From: Cellulosimicrobium terreum
Lineage (GTDB): Bacteria > Actinomycetota > Actinomycetes > Actinomycetales > Cellulomonadaceae
Direction of reading: 5' to 3'
Assembly: GCA_014803435.1 (NCBI GenBank)
Contig: JACYFD010000007.1
Location: forward strand, 120,117-184,116
Length of the DNA: 64,000 nt
The translations under genes and the position numbers were made by a program. Positions within the stretch are counted from its first letter, which is position 1; the number at the start of each line of letters is the position of its first letter. This document shows positions 37,804 to 46,173 of the stretch, piece after piece. The notes under the pieces were generated by a model. The model ran no database searches and was not told the DNA's origin. It saw nothing but the letters and a program-made list of their open reading frames with translations.

Positions 37804-38355
37804 TCACTCGACGCCGAGCAGGACCTCGATGGCTCGGGCGAAGAACGCGTCCACCGGACCCTCCGCGTAACCGTCGCGACCGCGCGCCCGGCCGAACGTC
37901 GCCGACCGGACCTCCGCGGTCGTGATCGGCTCCTGGCGGTCGAAGTACGCGACGAGACGGTCGCACAGGTCGTCCACGTCGTCGACGTCGTAGGCCGGCT
38001 TCCCGCGCTCCGCCGGGGCGAACTTCTCGCCGTCCGGACGGCCGAGGCGGCCGTACAGGGTGCGGGCACGCTCGGCGAGCGCGTTCATCCAGGCCTGCTG
38101 CCCGTGGGCGGCGACGTACTCCGCGCGCTGACGCGCGATGAAGGCACCCTCGAGACGGTCCAGCGCCGCGTCGACCTCGTGCGTGTCGTACCCGCCGCGG
38201 ATCAGGTCGAAGACGGACGTCTGGATGTCCGTGCTCGTCAGGCGCTCCGTGGCCTTGCCCTCGTACACGTCACGTGCGTGCTCGAAGAAGTCGTCGACCT
38301 CTTCGCGGTCGTACCCGTTCCGGGTCCTGGCGACCGTCGTGAACAGCGAACTCAC
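37804..38355 (-). CDS. Protein of three DivIVA-type (DivI1A) repeats
   Basis: A 183-residue protein with three degenerate copies of the short DivIVA N-terminal motif: [15 protein letters not shown] (about 14-28), [15 protein letters not shown] (about 53-67) and [14 protein letters not shown] (about 128-141), plus a fourth-like [14 protein letters not shown] at the end. It lacks the long coiled coil of true DivIVA, so it is not the polar growth scaffold; such repeat proteins (TIGR03543/03544 type) are uncharacterised. The GTG overlaps the rlmN stop by GTGA and dxr follows closely. Confidence 0.82.
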   Translation of the reverse strand: MSSLFTTVARTRNGYDREEVDDFFEHARDVYEGKATERLTSTDIQTSVFDLIRGGYDTHEVDAALDRLEGAFIARQRAEYVAAHGQQAWMNALAERARTLYGRLGRPDGEKFAPAERGKPAYDVDDVDDLCDRLVAYFDRQEPITTAEVRSATFGRARGRDGYAEGPVDAFFARAIEVLLGVE

Positions 38356-39536
38356 TCGTCCTCCTCTGCAGCGAGCTGCCCGCAGGCGCCGTCGATGTCG
38401 CTGCCGCGGGTGTCACGGATCGTCGTCGGGATGCCATGACCGCGCAATCGTGCCACGAACTCCGCCTCGACGGCAGGGTCGCTCGCAGTCCAGATCGACC
38501 CCGGCGTGGGGTTGAGCGGGATCGGGTTGACGTGCACCCACCCGCGCCCGCGCGCGTTGAGCTTCTCGCCGAGCAGGTCGGCGCGCCACGCGTGGTCGTT
38601 CATGTCCTTGATGAGCGCGTACTCGATGCTCACGCGACGACCGGTGACCTCGAAGTAGTGCCGCGCGGCGTCGAGCGTCTCGTCGACGCTGAAGCGCGTG
38701 TTGATCGGGACGAGCTCGCTGCGCAGGTCGTCGTCCGGTGCGTGCAGCGACAGGGCGAGCGTGACCGGGATGCCTTCGTCGGCGAGCTTGCGCATCGCCG
38801 GGACCAGGCCCACGGTCGACACCGTGATGTTGCGTGCCGACATGCCGAGGCCGTCCGGAGCAGGCGCCACGAGCCGGCGCACCGTGCCCATGACGGCCTT
38901 GTAGTTCGCCATCGGCTCGCCCATCCCCATGAAGACGAGGTTGTTCAGGCGCGTCGGGCCGCCCGGGATCTCGCCGTCCGCGAGGGCACGCCCGGCGGCG
39001 CGGACCTGCTCGACGATCTCGGCGATCGACAGGTTGCGCGTCAGCCCCAGCTGGCCGGTGGCGCAGAACGGGCACGCCATCCCGCAGCCCGCCTGGCTCG
39101 ACACGCACAGCGTCGTCCGCTGCGGGTAGCGCATCAGCACCGACTCGACCTTGGCGCCGTCGAACAGGTGCCACAGCGTCTTGACGGTCGTGCCGCCATC
39201 GGCCTCCATGCGGCGCGCCTGCGTGAGCAGCGGGGGGAAGAGCGCCTCGGTGAGCACGTCGCGCGACGCCTTCGGCAGGTCCGTCATGGCCTCCGGGTCG
39301 CGCGTGAGGTGCGCGTAGTAGTGCGTCGCGAGCTGCTTCGCCCGGAACGGCTTCTCCCCGAGCGCGACGACGGCCTCCGCCACCTCCTCGGGCGCGAGGT
39401 CGGCGAAGTGGCGCGGCGGCTTGCCGCGCCGGGGCGGGCTCATGACGAGCGGCAGCGGCTTCGACTCCGCGGACGGTCGGACGGCCGGCTGGTCGGCCGG
39501 GCGGTCGGCAGGTCGGACAGACGGTCGGACTGGCAT
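38352..39536 (-). CDS. rlmN: 23S rRNA / tRNA (adenine-C2) methyltransferase RlmN
   Basis: Radical SAM enzyme that methylates A2503 of 23S rRNA and A37 of some tRNAs. The 4Fe-4S motif CxxxCxxC is at 151-158 (CGMACPFC), and the C-terminal catalytic Cys is in DIDGACGQL. Two ATGs are possible: 39536 (394 residues) or 39443. The longer form is preferred because [16 protein letters not shown] aligns with the usual N-terminus of the family, although the extra 24 residues are repeat-derived ([14 protein letters not shown]). It overlaps the DivIVA-repeat gene by 4 bases. Confidence 0.93.
   Translation of the reverse strand: MPVRPSVRPADRPADQPAVRPSAESKPLPLVMSPPRRGKPPRHFADLAPEEVAEAVVALGEKPFRAKQLATHYYAHLTRDPEAMTDLPKASRDVLTEALFPPLLTQARRMEADGGTTVKTLWHLFDGAKVESVLMRYPQRTTLCVSSQAGCGMACPFCATGQLGLTRNLSIAEIVEQVRAAGRALADGEIPGGPTRLNNLVFMGMGEPMANYKAVMGTVRRLVAPAPDGLGMSARNITVSTVGLVPAMRKLADEGIPVTLALSLHAPDDDLRSELVPINTRFSVDETLDAARHYFEVTGRRVSIEYALIKDMNDHAWRADLLGEKLNARGRGWVHVNPIPLNPTPGSIWTASDPAVEAEFVARLRGHGIPTTIRDTRGSDIDGACGQLAAEEDE
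39455..39535. repeat. Degenerate GGTCGG tandem repeat at the rlmN 5' end
   Basis: A run of imperfect units around GGTCGG/ACGGTCGG on the plus strand that translates in the rlmN frame as Arg-Pro-Ala/Ser-rich sequence. Similar runs occur at 41062-41100 and 55691-55753. Confidence 0.55.
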
Positions 39537-39612
39537 GGGGGTCCAATGGGGGTGGGGCGGACTGACAGGTACGGAGACGGTACGGCGACCGGGTCGCGAC
39601 GCCGACGGGTTC

Positions 39613-40464
39613 TCAGGTGGCCAGCGTGAGCAGCACGTACACGAACGGGGCGGTGAGGAGCATGGAGTCGAGCCGGTCGAGGATCCCTCCGTGACCGGGC
39701 AGGAGCGACCCCATGTCCTTCAATTCTAGGTCCCGCTTGATCATCGACTCGGCGAGGTCGCCCACGGTGGCCGTGAGCGGGGCGAGGACGCCGAGCGCCA
39801 CGCCGAGCAACGGGCTGCCGCCGAGGCCCACCACGACCCCGACGACGCCCACCGCGGTGGCGAGGACGAACGATCCGCCGAGCCCCTCCCACGACTTCTT
39901 GGGGCTCACCGACGGAGCGAGCGGGTGCCTGCCGAACAGCACGCCGGCGACGTACCCGCCCACGTCGTTGGCCACCGCGAGCAGGATGAACAGCAGGACC
40001 TTGACCCGGCCGTCGTCCTGCGCGAGCAGGAGCATGACGAACCCGGCCATGAACGGCAGGTACGCGGTCGCGAACGTCCCGGCTGCGGCGTCGCGCACCG
40101 CGGCGACGCCCGATCCGTCGATGACGCGCCACACCACGACGCCTGCCACGGTCAGCATGAACGACACGAGCAGCGCCTCGGGCCCCGAGTAGTACGAGGA
40201 GACGAGGATGCCCGCCGTACCGACGAGCAGCGGCAGGATCGGGATGTGCAGGTCCCGGCGCGCGAACGCCTGGCGCAGCTCCCACAGCGCCGCGCCCACC
40301 GCCACCACCGCGAGGAGCACGAACGGCTCCGGGCGGAACGCGAGGCTGGCCGCGACCACGAGCAGCAGCAGCACCCCGACGGCGATCGCGACCGGGAGGT
40401 TGCGCCCCGCGCGGGGACCACGGCCCGGTGCCGTCGCGGGCGCCGTCAAGGATTCGTCAGTCAT
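39613..40464 (-). CDS. cdsA: Phosphatidate cytidylyltransferase
   Basis: Makes CDP-diacylglycerol, the precursor of acidic phospholipids. 283 residues with about eight membrane spans; the C-terminal signature ([11 protein letters not shown] followed by [12 protein letters not shown], about 244-270) with its acidic metal ligands is intact. frr starts 19 bases upstream, so both share a transcript, as is common. Confidence 0.95.
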   Translation of the reverse strand: MTDESLTAPATAPGRGPRAGRNLPVAIAVGVLLLLVVAASLAFRPEPFVLLAVVAVGAALWELRQAFARRDLHIPILPLLVGTAGILVSSYYSGPEALLVSFMLTVAGVVVWRVIDGSGVAAVRDAAAGTFATAYLPFMAGFVMLLLAQDDGRVKVLLFILLAVANDVGGYVAGVLFGRHPLAPSVSPKKSWEGLGGSFVLATAVGVVGVVVGLGGSPLLGVALGVLAPLTATVGDLAESMIKRDLELKDMGSLLPGHGGILDRLDSMLLTAPFVYVLLTLAT

Positions 40465-40483
40465 GGGTGCGGTGCTCGAGGGC

Positions 40484-41041
40484 TCAGACCTCGAGCAGCT
40501 CGCTCTCCTTGCCCGCGAGGAGGGCGTCGATCTGGTCGACGTGCTGCTTCGTCAGGCCCTCGAGCTCCTTCTCGGCACGCGCCACCTCGTCCTCGCCGGC
40601 CTCGCCGTCGCGGACGATGCGGTCGAGCTCCTCCTTCGCCCGGCGACGCACGTTGCGGATGGAGACGCGGGAGTCCTCGGCCTTGGACTTCGCGAGCTTC
40701 ACGAAGTCACGACGGCGCTCCTCGGTCAGCGCGGGCAGGACGACCCGGATGACGTTGCCGTCGTTCGACGGGTTCACGCCCAGGTCCGAGTCGCGCAACG
40801 ACTTCTCGATCGCGGCGAGCGAGCTCTTGTCGAACGGCGAGACCAGGATGGTGCGCGCCTCGGTCACCGTGAACGACGCGAGCTGCTGCAACGGGGTCGG
40901 TGCGCCGTAGTAGTCGACGGTGATCTTGTTGAACATCGCGGCGCTCGCACGCCCGGTGCGGATCGCGGAGAAGTCCTCCTTGGCGACCTCGACCGCCTTG
41001 TCCATCTTCTCCTCGGCCTCGAGGAGGGTCTCGTCGATCAC
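40484..41041 (-). CDS. frr: Ribosome recycling factor
   Basis: Splits post-termination ribosomes with EF-G. 185 residues, the exact family length, with [15 protein letters not shown] near the N-terminus and the [10 protein letters not shown] helix in the C-terminal three-helix bundle. GTG start after AGGAG. pyrH lies upstream with an 80-base gap that contains a hairpin and a GTCGG repeat. Confidence 0.97.
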   Translation of the reverse strand: MIDETLLEAEEKMDKAVEVAKEDFSAIRTGRASAAMFNKITVDYYGAPTPLQQLASFTVTEARTILVSPFDKSSLAAIEKSLRDSDLGVNPSNDGNVIRVVLPALTEERRRDFVKLAKSKAEDSRVSIRNVRRRAKEELDRIVRDGEAGEDEVARAEKELEGLTKQHVDQIDALLAGKESELLEV

Positions 41042-41061
41042 CAGTGCTCCTTCGTCGTTCG

Positions 41062-41100
41062 TCGGTCGTGCATCGGTCGTGCGTCGGTCGGTCGTGCGTC
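41062..41100. repeat. Tandem TCGGTCGTGC repeat in the pyrH-frr gap
   Basis: TCGGTCGTGCA (41062-41072), TCGGTCGTGCG (41073-41083) and TCGGTCGGTCGTGCG (41084-41098) form about three units. No CRISPR-like spacers; it is a simple intergenic repeat in the frr leader. Confidence 0.65.
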
Positions 41101-41119
41101 GGGCGCAGCTGCGTCCGAC
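41098..41119 (-). terminator. Hairpin after pyrH
   Basis: GTCGG-G-CGCA (41098-41107) pairs with TGCG-T-CCGAC (41110-41119), including one G-T pair, 3 bases after the pyrH stop. May terminate or stabilise the pyrH mRNA before frr. Confidence 0.5.
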
Positions 41120-41121
41120 GG

Positions 41122-41874
41122 TCAGTCCGTCGTGACCAGTGTGCCAATATTCTCGCCGACGAGCGCCCGGGTGACGTTCCCCGACTCGCTCATGCCGAAC
41201 ACCCGCATACGCACCCCGTTGTCGCGGCAGAGGCTGAGGGCCGTGGCGTCCATGACACCGAGGTCCTTCACCAGCGCGTCGGTGTAGGTGAGGTGGTCGA
41301 GCTTGACCGCGTCGGGGTCGGTCCGGGGATCCGCCGTGTAGACGCCGTCCACGCCGTTCTTGCCCATGAGGACCTCCTGGCAGTGCGTCTCCAGCGCGCG
41401 CTGCACGGAGACGGTGTCCGTCGAGAAGTACGGCATGCCCGCGCCGGCGCCGAAGATCACGACGCGGCCCTTCTCGAGGTGCCGGATCGCGCGCAGCGGG
41501 ATGTACGGCTCGGCGACCTGCCCCATGGTGATCGCCGTCTGCACGCGCGTCTTGACCCCGGCCTGCTCCAGGAAGTCCTGCAGCGCGAGGCAGTTCATCA
41601 CGGTGCCGAGCATCCCCATGTAGTCGGCGCGCGCGCGGTCGAGACCTCGCTGCGAGAGCTCCGCGCCGCGGAAGAAGTTGCCACCACCGACGACGATCGC
41701 GACCTGCACGCCCTGGGCCACGGCGTCCGCGATCTCCTTCGCCACGCGCTGCACGACGTCGGGCGCCAGGCCGATCTGGCCACCGCCGAACATCTCGCCC
41801 GAGAGCTTGAGGAGCACGCGTCGGGCCGTGCCCGCGGGGTTCGCCGTCGTCTGCACCTGCTCGGCTGCCGTCAT
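41122..41874 (-). CDS. pyrH: Uridylate kinase
   Basis: Phosphorylates UMP to UDP. 250 residues of the amino-acid kinase fold, with VLLKLSGE at the start of the fold, [11 protein letters not shown] for phosphate binding and [14 protein letters not shown] for nucleotide binding. The ATG at 41874 has AGGTGG upstream. Conserved tsf-pyrH-frr-cdsA order. Confidence 0.96.
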   Translation of the reverse strand: MTAAEQVQTTANPAGTARRVLLKLSGEMFGGGQIGLAPDVVQRVAKEIADAVAQGVQVAIVVGGGNFFRGAELSQRGLDRARADYMGMLGTVMNCLALQDFLEQAGVKTRVQTAITMGQVAEPYIPLRAIRHLEKGRVVIFGAGAGMPYFSTDTVSVQRALETHCQEVLMGKNGVDGVYTADPRTDPDAVKLDHLTYTDALVKDLGVMDATALSLCRDNGVRMRVFGMSESGNVTRALVGENIGTLVTTD

Positions 41875-41928
41875 GGTCGCCACCTGTCCTTCGTCGTCGG
41901 TCGGCCCTCGGCCTCTCGCTGGTCGCCG

Positions 41929-41949
41929 CCCGGTGCCGTCGGCACCGGG
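41929..41949 (-). terminator. Hairpin in the tsf-pyrH gap (2)
   Basis: CCCGGTGCC (41929-41937) pairs with GGCACCGGG (41941-41949) around a 3-base loop, just after the larger tsf hairpin. It falls in the pyrH leader. Confidence 0.5.
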
Positions 41950-41963
41950 TCGGGGTGCACGCC

Positions 41964-41995
41964 GGCCCGGCACCCCGGTCGCGGGGTGCCGGGCC
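41964..41995 (-). terminator. tsf terminator
   Basis: A 14-bp perfect stem (41964-41977 with 41982-41995) with a GTCG tetraloop, 12 bases after the tsf stop. Confidence 0.8.
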
Positions 41996-42007
41996 TGCGC
42001 GAGCGCG

Positions 42008-42847
42008 TCAGGAACCGACGCGGAACCGCACGAACGCCTTCAGCGTGCCGCCGACGCCCGCGAGCGTCTGCGCGACGGACTGCTTCGGGTCCTTCGCGAG
42101 CGGCTGGTCGAGCAGCACGACCGACTTGAAGTAGCCGCCGAGGCGTCCCTCGACGATCTTCGCCATGGCGGCCTCGGGCTTGCCCTCGTTGCGCGAGGTC
42201 TCCTCGGCGATGCGGCGCTCGTTCTCGACCGTCTCGGCCGGGACGTCCTCGCGGCTGAGGAACTCGGGCGACATGGCGGCGACGTGCTGCGCGACGTCCT
42301 TCGCGACGGCCTCGCCGGCGGCGTCGGTCACGACGACGGCGGCGATCGACGGCGGGAGGTCCTTCGCGGTGCGGTGCAGGTAGGCCGTGATCTTCTCGCC
42401 CTCGAGACGGGCGACGCGACGCAGGACGATCTTCTCGCCCATGGTCGCGGCGGCGCCGTTGACGGCGTCCTGGACCGTGCCGTCGCCCAGCGGGGCAGCG
42501 AGCGCGGCGTCGAGGTCCGCGGCACCGGAGGCCGCGACCGCGTCGAGGACCTGGTCGGCGAAGGAGATGAACGTGTCGTTCTTCGCGACGAAGTCGGTCT
42601 CGCAGTTGACCTCGACGACCGTGGCGACCTGGCCACCGTCGACGTCCGTCACCTTGACCGCGACCAGACCCTCGGACGTGGTGTTGCCCTCGCGCTTGGC
42701 GACGCCCTTGAGGCCCTTGACGCGGATGATCTCCATCGCCTTCTCGGCGTTGCCGTCCGCCTCGTCGAGCGCCTTCTTGACGTCCAGCATGCCGGCGCCG
42801 GTGCGCTCGCGCAGGGCCTTGATGTCAGCAGCGGTGTAGTTCGCCAT
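42008..42847 (-). CDS. tsf: Elongation factor Ts
   Basis: Nucleotide-exchange factor for EF-Tu. 279 residues: N-terminal UBA-like helix region ([21 protein letters not shown]) and the core motif [11 protein letters not shown] near 79-89. The ATG follows GAGGAAC. It lies after rpsB, separated by a very strong hairpin, so read-through or its own promoter is needed. Confidence 0.97.
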   Translation of the reverse strand: MANYTAADIKALRERTGAGMLDVKKALDEADGNAEKAMEIIRVKGLKGVAKREGNTTSEGLVAVKVTDVDGGQVATVVEVNCETDFVAKNDTFISFADQVLDAVAASGAADLDAALAAPLGDGTVQDAVNGAAATMGEKIVLRRVARLEGEKITAYLHRTAKDLPPSIAAVVVTDAAGEAVAKDVAQHVAAMSPEFLSREDVPAETVENERRIAEETSRNEGKPEAAMAKIVEGRLGGYFKSVVLLDQPLAKDPKQSVAQTLAGVGGTLKAFVRFRVGS

Positions 42848-42970
42848 GATGATGGTTCCTCACTCGTGTGTCGTCACGGGTACGTGGTGTGGTGCCTGGC
42901 GGCAGCGGGGCGGGTCCCGGTCGACGCATGGTCGACGCCTGCCGACGGGCACCGTCGAGCAGGGACGGCG

Positions 42971-43007
42971 CGGGGCGCGCGGCGCAGTCGTGCCGCCGCG
43001 CGCCCCG
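42971..43007 (-). terminator. rpsB-tsf intercistronic hairpin
   Basis: A 14-bp perfect stem of only G-C pairs (42971-42984 with 42994-43007) and a 9-base loop, 6 bases after the rpsB stop. It may be a partial terminator that sets the S2 to EF-Ts ratio. Confidence 0.75.
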
Positions 43008-43012
43008 GTTCG

Positions 43013-44023
43013 TCACTTGCTGTCGGCAGCGTCCTCGACGGGAGCAGCAGCCTCGTCGGCGACGACCTCGGCCTCGGCCTCGGCGACCGGAGCCTCCTCG
43101 GCCGCGGGAGCCTCGTCGGCGACGGCCTCGGTCTCGGCGGCAGCCGGAGCCTCCTCCGTGACCGGCGCCTCGGCGGCGACGACCTCGGCCTCGGCGGTCT
43201 CCGCGGTTGCCTCGGCGGGCGCCTCGGCAGCAGCCGCGTCACCCTGCTCGGCACCGGCGAGGAGCTCGCGCTCCCACTCGGCGAGCGGCTCGGTCTCGGA
43301 GCCGGCCTCGGCCTCGGCGCCCGAGCGACCGGAGTGGCGCTGCAGGAGGCCCTCGGCGGCGGCGTCCGCGATCACACGCGTGAGGAGCGTGACGGAGCGG
43401 ATGGCGTCGTCGTTGCCGGGGATCTTGTAGTCCACGACGTCGGGGTCGCAGTTGGTGTCGAGGATCGCGACGATCGGGATCCGGAGCTTGCGCGCCTCGT
43501 CGACCGCGAGGTGCTCCTTGTTGGTGTCGACGATCCACACGGCGGAGGGGACCTTCGCCATGTCACGGATGCCGCCGAGCGTGCGGGCGAGCTTGTCCTT
43601 CTCGCGGCGCAGCACGAGAAGCTCCTTCTTGGTGAGCCCCGAGCCGGCGACGTCGTCGAAGTCGAGCTCCTCGAGCTCCTTGAGGCGCTGGAGACGCTTG
43701 TGCACCGTGGTGAAGTTGGTGAGCATGCCACCGAGCCAGCGGTGGTTCACGTAGGGCATGCCGACGCGCGCGGCCTGCTCGGCGACGGGCTCCTGGGCCT
43801 GCTTCTTGGTGCCGACGAACAGGATGGTGCCGCCGTGGGCGACGGTCTCCTTGACGAACTCGTAGGCGCGGTCGATGTACGACAGCGACTGCTGGAGGTC
43901 GACGATGTAGATGCCGTTGCGCTCGGTGAAGATGAAGCGCTTCATCTTCGGGTTCCAACGGCGGGTCTGGTGTCCGAAGTGGACACCGCTCTCGAGGAGC
44001 TGGCGCATGGTCACGACGGCCAT
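43013..44023 (-). CDS. rpsB: 30S ribosomal protein S2 with long acidic tail
   Basis: The conserved S2 core (about 1-255: [23 protein letters not shown], then [12 protein letters not shown]) is followed by a tail of about 80 residues made almost only of Ala, Glu, Val, Pro and Asp in irregular EEAPA/AEAE units. Total 336 residues compared with about 240 in E. coli. The ATG at 44023 follows AAAGG. The upstream leader may be about 285 bases. Confidence 0.96.
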   Translation of the reverse strand: MAVVTMRQLLESGVHFGHQTRRWNPKMKRFIFTERNGIYIVDLQQSLSYIDRAYEFVKETVAHGGTILFVGTKKQAQEPVAEQAARVGMPYVNHRWLGGMLTNFTTVHKRLQRLKELEELDFDDVAGSGLTKKELLVLRREKDKLARTLGGIRDMAKVPSAVWIVDTNKEHLAVDEARKLRIPIVAILDTNCDPDVVDYKIPGNDDAIRSVTLLTRVIADAAAEGLLQRHSGRSGAEAEAGSETEPLAEWERELLAGAEQGDAAAAEAPAEATAETAEAEVVAAEAPVTEEAPAAAETEAVADEAPAAEEAPVAEAEAEVVADEAAAPVEDAADSK

Positions 44024-44047
44024 GACACGACCTTTCACCGTGCGGGC

Positions 44048-44062
44048 CCGGGATCATCCCGG
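44048..44062. promoter_or_regulatory. Palindrome in the rpsB leader
   Basis: CCGGGAT-C-ATCCCGG is perfect (7-bp arms around one base) and lies 25-39 bases before the rpsB ATG, just upstream of AAAGG. It could fold as a 6-bp stem with a 3-base loop and affect ribosome access; S2 is autoregulated in other bacteria. Confidence 0.4.
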
Positions 44063-44314
44063 TGCACGCACGCGTCAGGCGGCCGATCCCGCAGGACGGC
44101 CGCGATTACGGTTTCCGGTGCGACCCGTGGTGGTCCGCACCCCTGGCGTCACCCGCTCCGGCTCCCACGCGCACGAGGTGCGAGCGAGACCGATGCCGGC
44201 GCGGCCCCGACCGTCCGGACGAACCGGGAGAGGCGGGGACGTGACGCGCGAAGTCGACCGAAGCCGAGAGCACATCCTCTGACGAGGATGGCGCACGCGC
44301 CGGTCGCAGCCACG

Positions 44315-44320
44315 AGTCTA
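44315..44320 (-). promoter_or_regulatory. Possible rpsB -10
   Basis: TAGACT is a good -10 on the minus strand, but the -35 is weak. It would give a 5' leader of about 285 bases. Confidence 0.35.
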
Positions 44321-44515
44321 CCCGACCTCCCAGGGTGCCGGACGCACAAGGCGCAGCCCTCGTCAGCACCCGGCTCGACTCGCGGCTCGACAGCCGGCCC
44401 GACACCCGCGAGCACGGCTTCCACAGCGGCGGTCCCGCCGACGGCCGGCGTCATCCCGTCCACAGATCGGCGCACCGCGCGCACGCCGCGACCGTGAGCC
44501 CGGCAGGCTCGTGCC

Positions 44516-45196
44516 GTGCTCCCCCACTCGCTGCGCCGGTCATCGCGCCCCTCCACCGCTTCCCGAACGCCGGCCGCGCGGCGTCCCGCCACCGCGTGCC
44601 TCGCCCTCGCGTGCGCGGTGCTGCCCGTCGGCCAGCTCGGGACGCCCGGCGCAGGCCCGCCGGCGGTCGCCGACCCGCCCGCACGGACCCACCTGCTCGG
44701 CGACGGCGGCGTCCCGGACGACGTCGGGCCCGGGCCCGGATCCTCGACCTCGACCTCGACGGGCTGGCTCCCGCCCGTCGGCCGGCTCGGCGACCTCGAC
44801 GTGCTCGACCCGTTCGACCCCCCGGTCCAGAACTGGCTGCCGGGTCATCGCGGGGTGGACCTCGCCGCCGGGGCCAGCGAGGTCGTGCGCTCGCCCGCCG
44901 ACGGGGTCGTGACGTTCGCAGGCCCGGTCGCCGGCCGGGACGTCGTCGTCGTGACGCACGACGACGGGCTGCGCACCTCGCTCGAACCCGTCACCGCCGA
45001 CGTGGGTCGCGGCAGCCGTGTGGCGGCCGGCGGCGTCGTCGGCGTCGTCCAGTCCGGGGCCGGCGGTCACACCGCGCGGTGCACGACGACGTGCGTGCAC
45101 TGGGGCGTGCGACGCGGGGAGACCTACGTCGACCCGCTCGGGCTGCTCGGGGACCGGCCGCCGATCGTGCTGCTCCCGGGCGTCCCGTCCGGCTGA
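44516..45196 (+). CDS. Secreted M23-like (LytM domain) protein with an incomplete catalytic set
   Basis: A 226-residue protein with an N-terminal signal peptide (basic start, hydrophobic core about 27-42), a Pro/Gly/Thr-rich spacer, and a LytM domain from about 95. Zinc-type ligands His111 and Asp115 (GHRGVD) and His195 (VHWG) are present. The first His of the usual HxH pair is Cys193, and the usual YxH motif is replaced by SLEP, so peptidase activity is doubtful. It may bind the wall or activate an amidase. It faces xerC. Confidence 0.85.
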   Translation: MLPHSLRRSSRPSTASRTPAARRPATACLALACAVLPVGQLGTPGAGPPAVADPPARTHLLGDGGVPDDVGPGPGSSTSTSTGWLPPVGRLGDLDVLDPFDPPVQNWLPGHRGVDLAAGASEVVRSPADGVVTFAGPVAGRDVVVVTHDDGLRTSLEPVTADVGRGSRVAAGGVVGVVQSGAGGHTARCTTTCVHWGVRRGETYVDPLGLLGDRPPIVLLPGVPSG

Positions 45197-45216
45197 CGGG
45201 CCCGCCCGCCGCCACG

Positions 45217-46173
45217 TCAGGCGCGCGGGAAGGCCTGCTCGTACGAGCTGCGCAGACGCTCCGCCGTCACGTGGGTGTACCGCTGCGTGGTCGCGAGCGA
45301 GCTGTGCCCCAGGATCTCCTGGACGCTGCGCAGGTCCGAGCCTCCGGCCAGCAGGTGCGTGGCCGCGCTGTGACGCAGGTCGTGCGGGGCGACGTCCTCG
45401 ACGCCGGCAGCCCGGGAGAGACGGTGCACGGCGTCCCGCACCTGGCGCTGACCCCACCGTCCGCCACGGTCCCCGAGCAGCAGGGCCGCACCGGAGCGCG
45501 CGCTGACCAGCGGCGGGCGCCCGTGCTCGAGCCACGCGACGACGGCACGCGCCGCGGGCACGCCGAAGGGGACGACGCGCTCCTTGTCGCCCTTGCCGAG
45601 CACCCGCACGGTGCGCACGCTCACGTCCAGCGCGTCCACGTCCACGCCCACGAGCTCGCCCACCCGGAGCCCGGCGCCGTACAACAGCTCGGCGGCCGCC
45701 CACTCCCGCAGCCTGGCAGGCTCGTCGTCCCCGGCCGCGGCCGCCGCGGCGGCGTCGCGAGCGGCGTCGAGCATCAGTGCCGCGGCGTCGGACGCGAGGA
45801 CCGTCGGCAGGGTGCGGGCGACCCGCGGGCTCGCGAGCCGCACCGCAGGGTCGACGGCGACCCGACCGTCGTGACGGGCCCACGCGAAGAGCACCCGTAC
45901 CGCGGCCCCCCGCCGGGCGAGCGTGGCCCGCGAGAGCCCTCGCTCGGACAGCTCCGTCAGCCACGACCTCAGCACCGAGATGTCGATGTCGCCCAGGTCG
46001 GTGGCGCCCTCCGCCGTCGCGTGCTCGAGCAGCGACCGCACGTCGCCCGCGTAGGCGCGCACGGTGTGGCCGGAGAGCCCGCGCGCGATCGCGAGGTGGT
46101 CGAGGAAGTCCGCGAGCGCCCGCGACATCGGCTCGGGCAGCTCGCGGGGCACGTCCTCGGTCGATGGGCTCAC
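45217..46173 (-). CDS. xerC: Tyrosine recombinase XerC
   Basis: Resolves chromosome dimers at dif together with XerD. 318 residues: SAM-like core-binding N-terminal domain (about 15-105) and a catalytic domain with Arg in GAGLRVGELVGV, Lys in GKGDKERVVPF, HDLRHSAATHLL, and LGHSSLATTQRYTHV with the nucleophile Tyr. The GTG overlaps the dprA stop by GTGA. The chain yraN-comM-dprA-xerC is translationally coupled. Confidence 0.95.
   Translation of the reverse strand: MSPSTEDVPRELPEPMSRALADFLDHLAIARGLSGHTVRAYAGDVRSLLEHATAEGATDLGDIDISVLRSWLTELSERGLSRATLARRGAAVRVLFAWARHDGRVAVDPAVRLASPRVARTLPTVLASDAAALMLDAARDAAAAAAAGDDEPARLREWAAAELLYGAGLRVGELVGVDVDALDVSVRTVRVLGKGDKERVVPFGVPAARAVVAWLEHGRPPLVSARSGAALLLGDRGGRWGQRQVRDAVHRLSRAAGVEDVAPHDLRHSAATHLLAGGSDLRSVQEILGHSSLATTQRYTHVTAERLRSSYEQAFPRA

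Larger units (their letters stand above)
44024..44515. other. 492-base intergenic region between rpsB and the M23 gene
   Basis: No convincing gene in either direction. It holds a minus-strand -10 TAGACT (44320-44315), the palindrome CCGGGAT-C-ATCCCGG (44048-44062) close to rpsB, and must also contain the promoter of the rightward M23 gene, which I could not pinpoint. Probably the long rpsB leader. Confidence 0.5.

Noticed and set aside
39585..39597. GCGACC-G-GGTCGC palindrome between rlmN and cdsA
   Set aside because: Short dyads of this size are expected often in such GC-rich sequence and nothing nearby supports an operator.
41062..41100. Repeat array that at first sight could be a CRISPR remnant
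   Set aside because: Units are 11-15 bases, directly adjacent with no spacers, and there are no cas genes.
44024..44515. Short frames in the rpsB-M23 gap, on both strands
   Set aside because: None has a ribosome-binding site, leaderless -10, or recognisable sequence; treated as a leader/promoter region.
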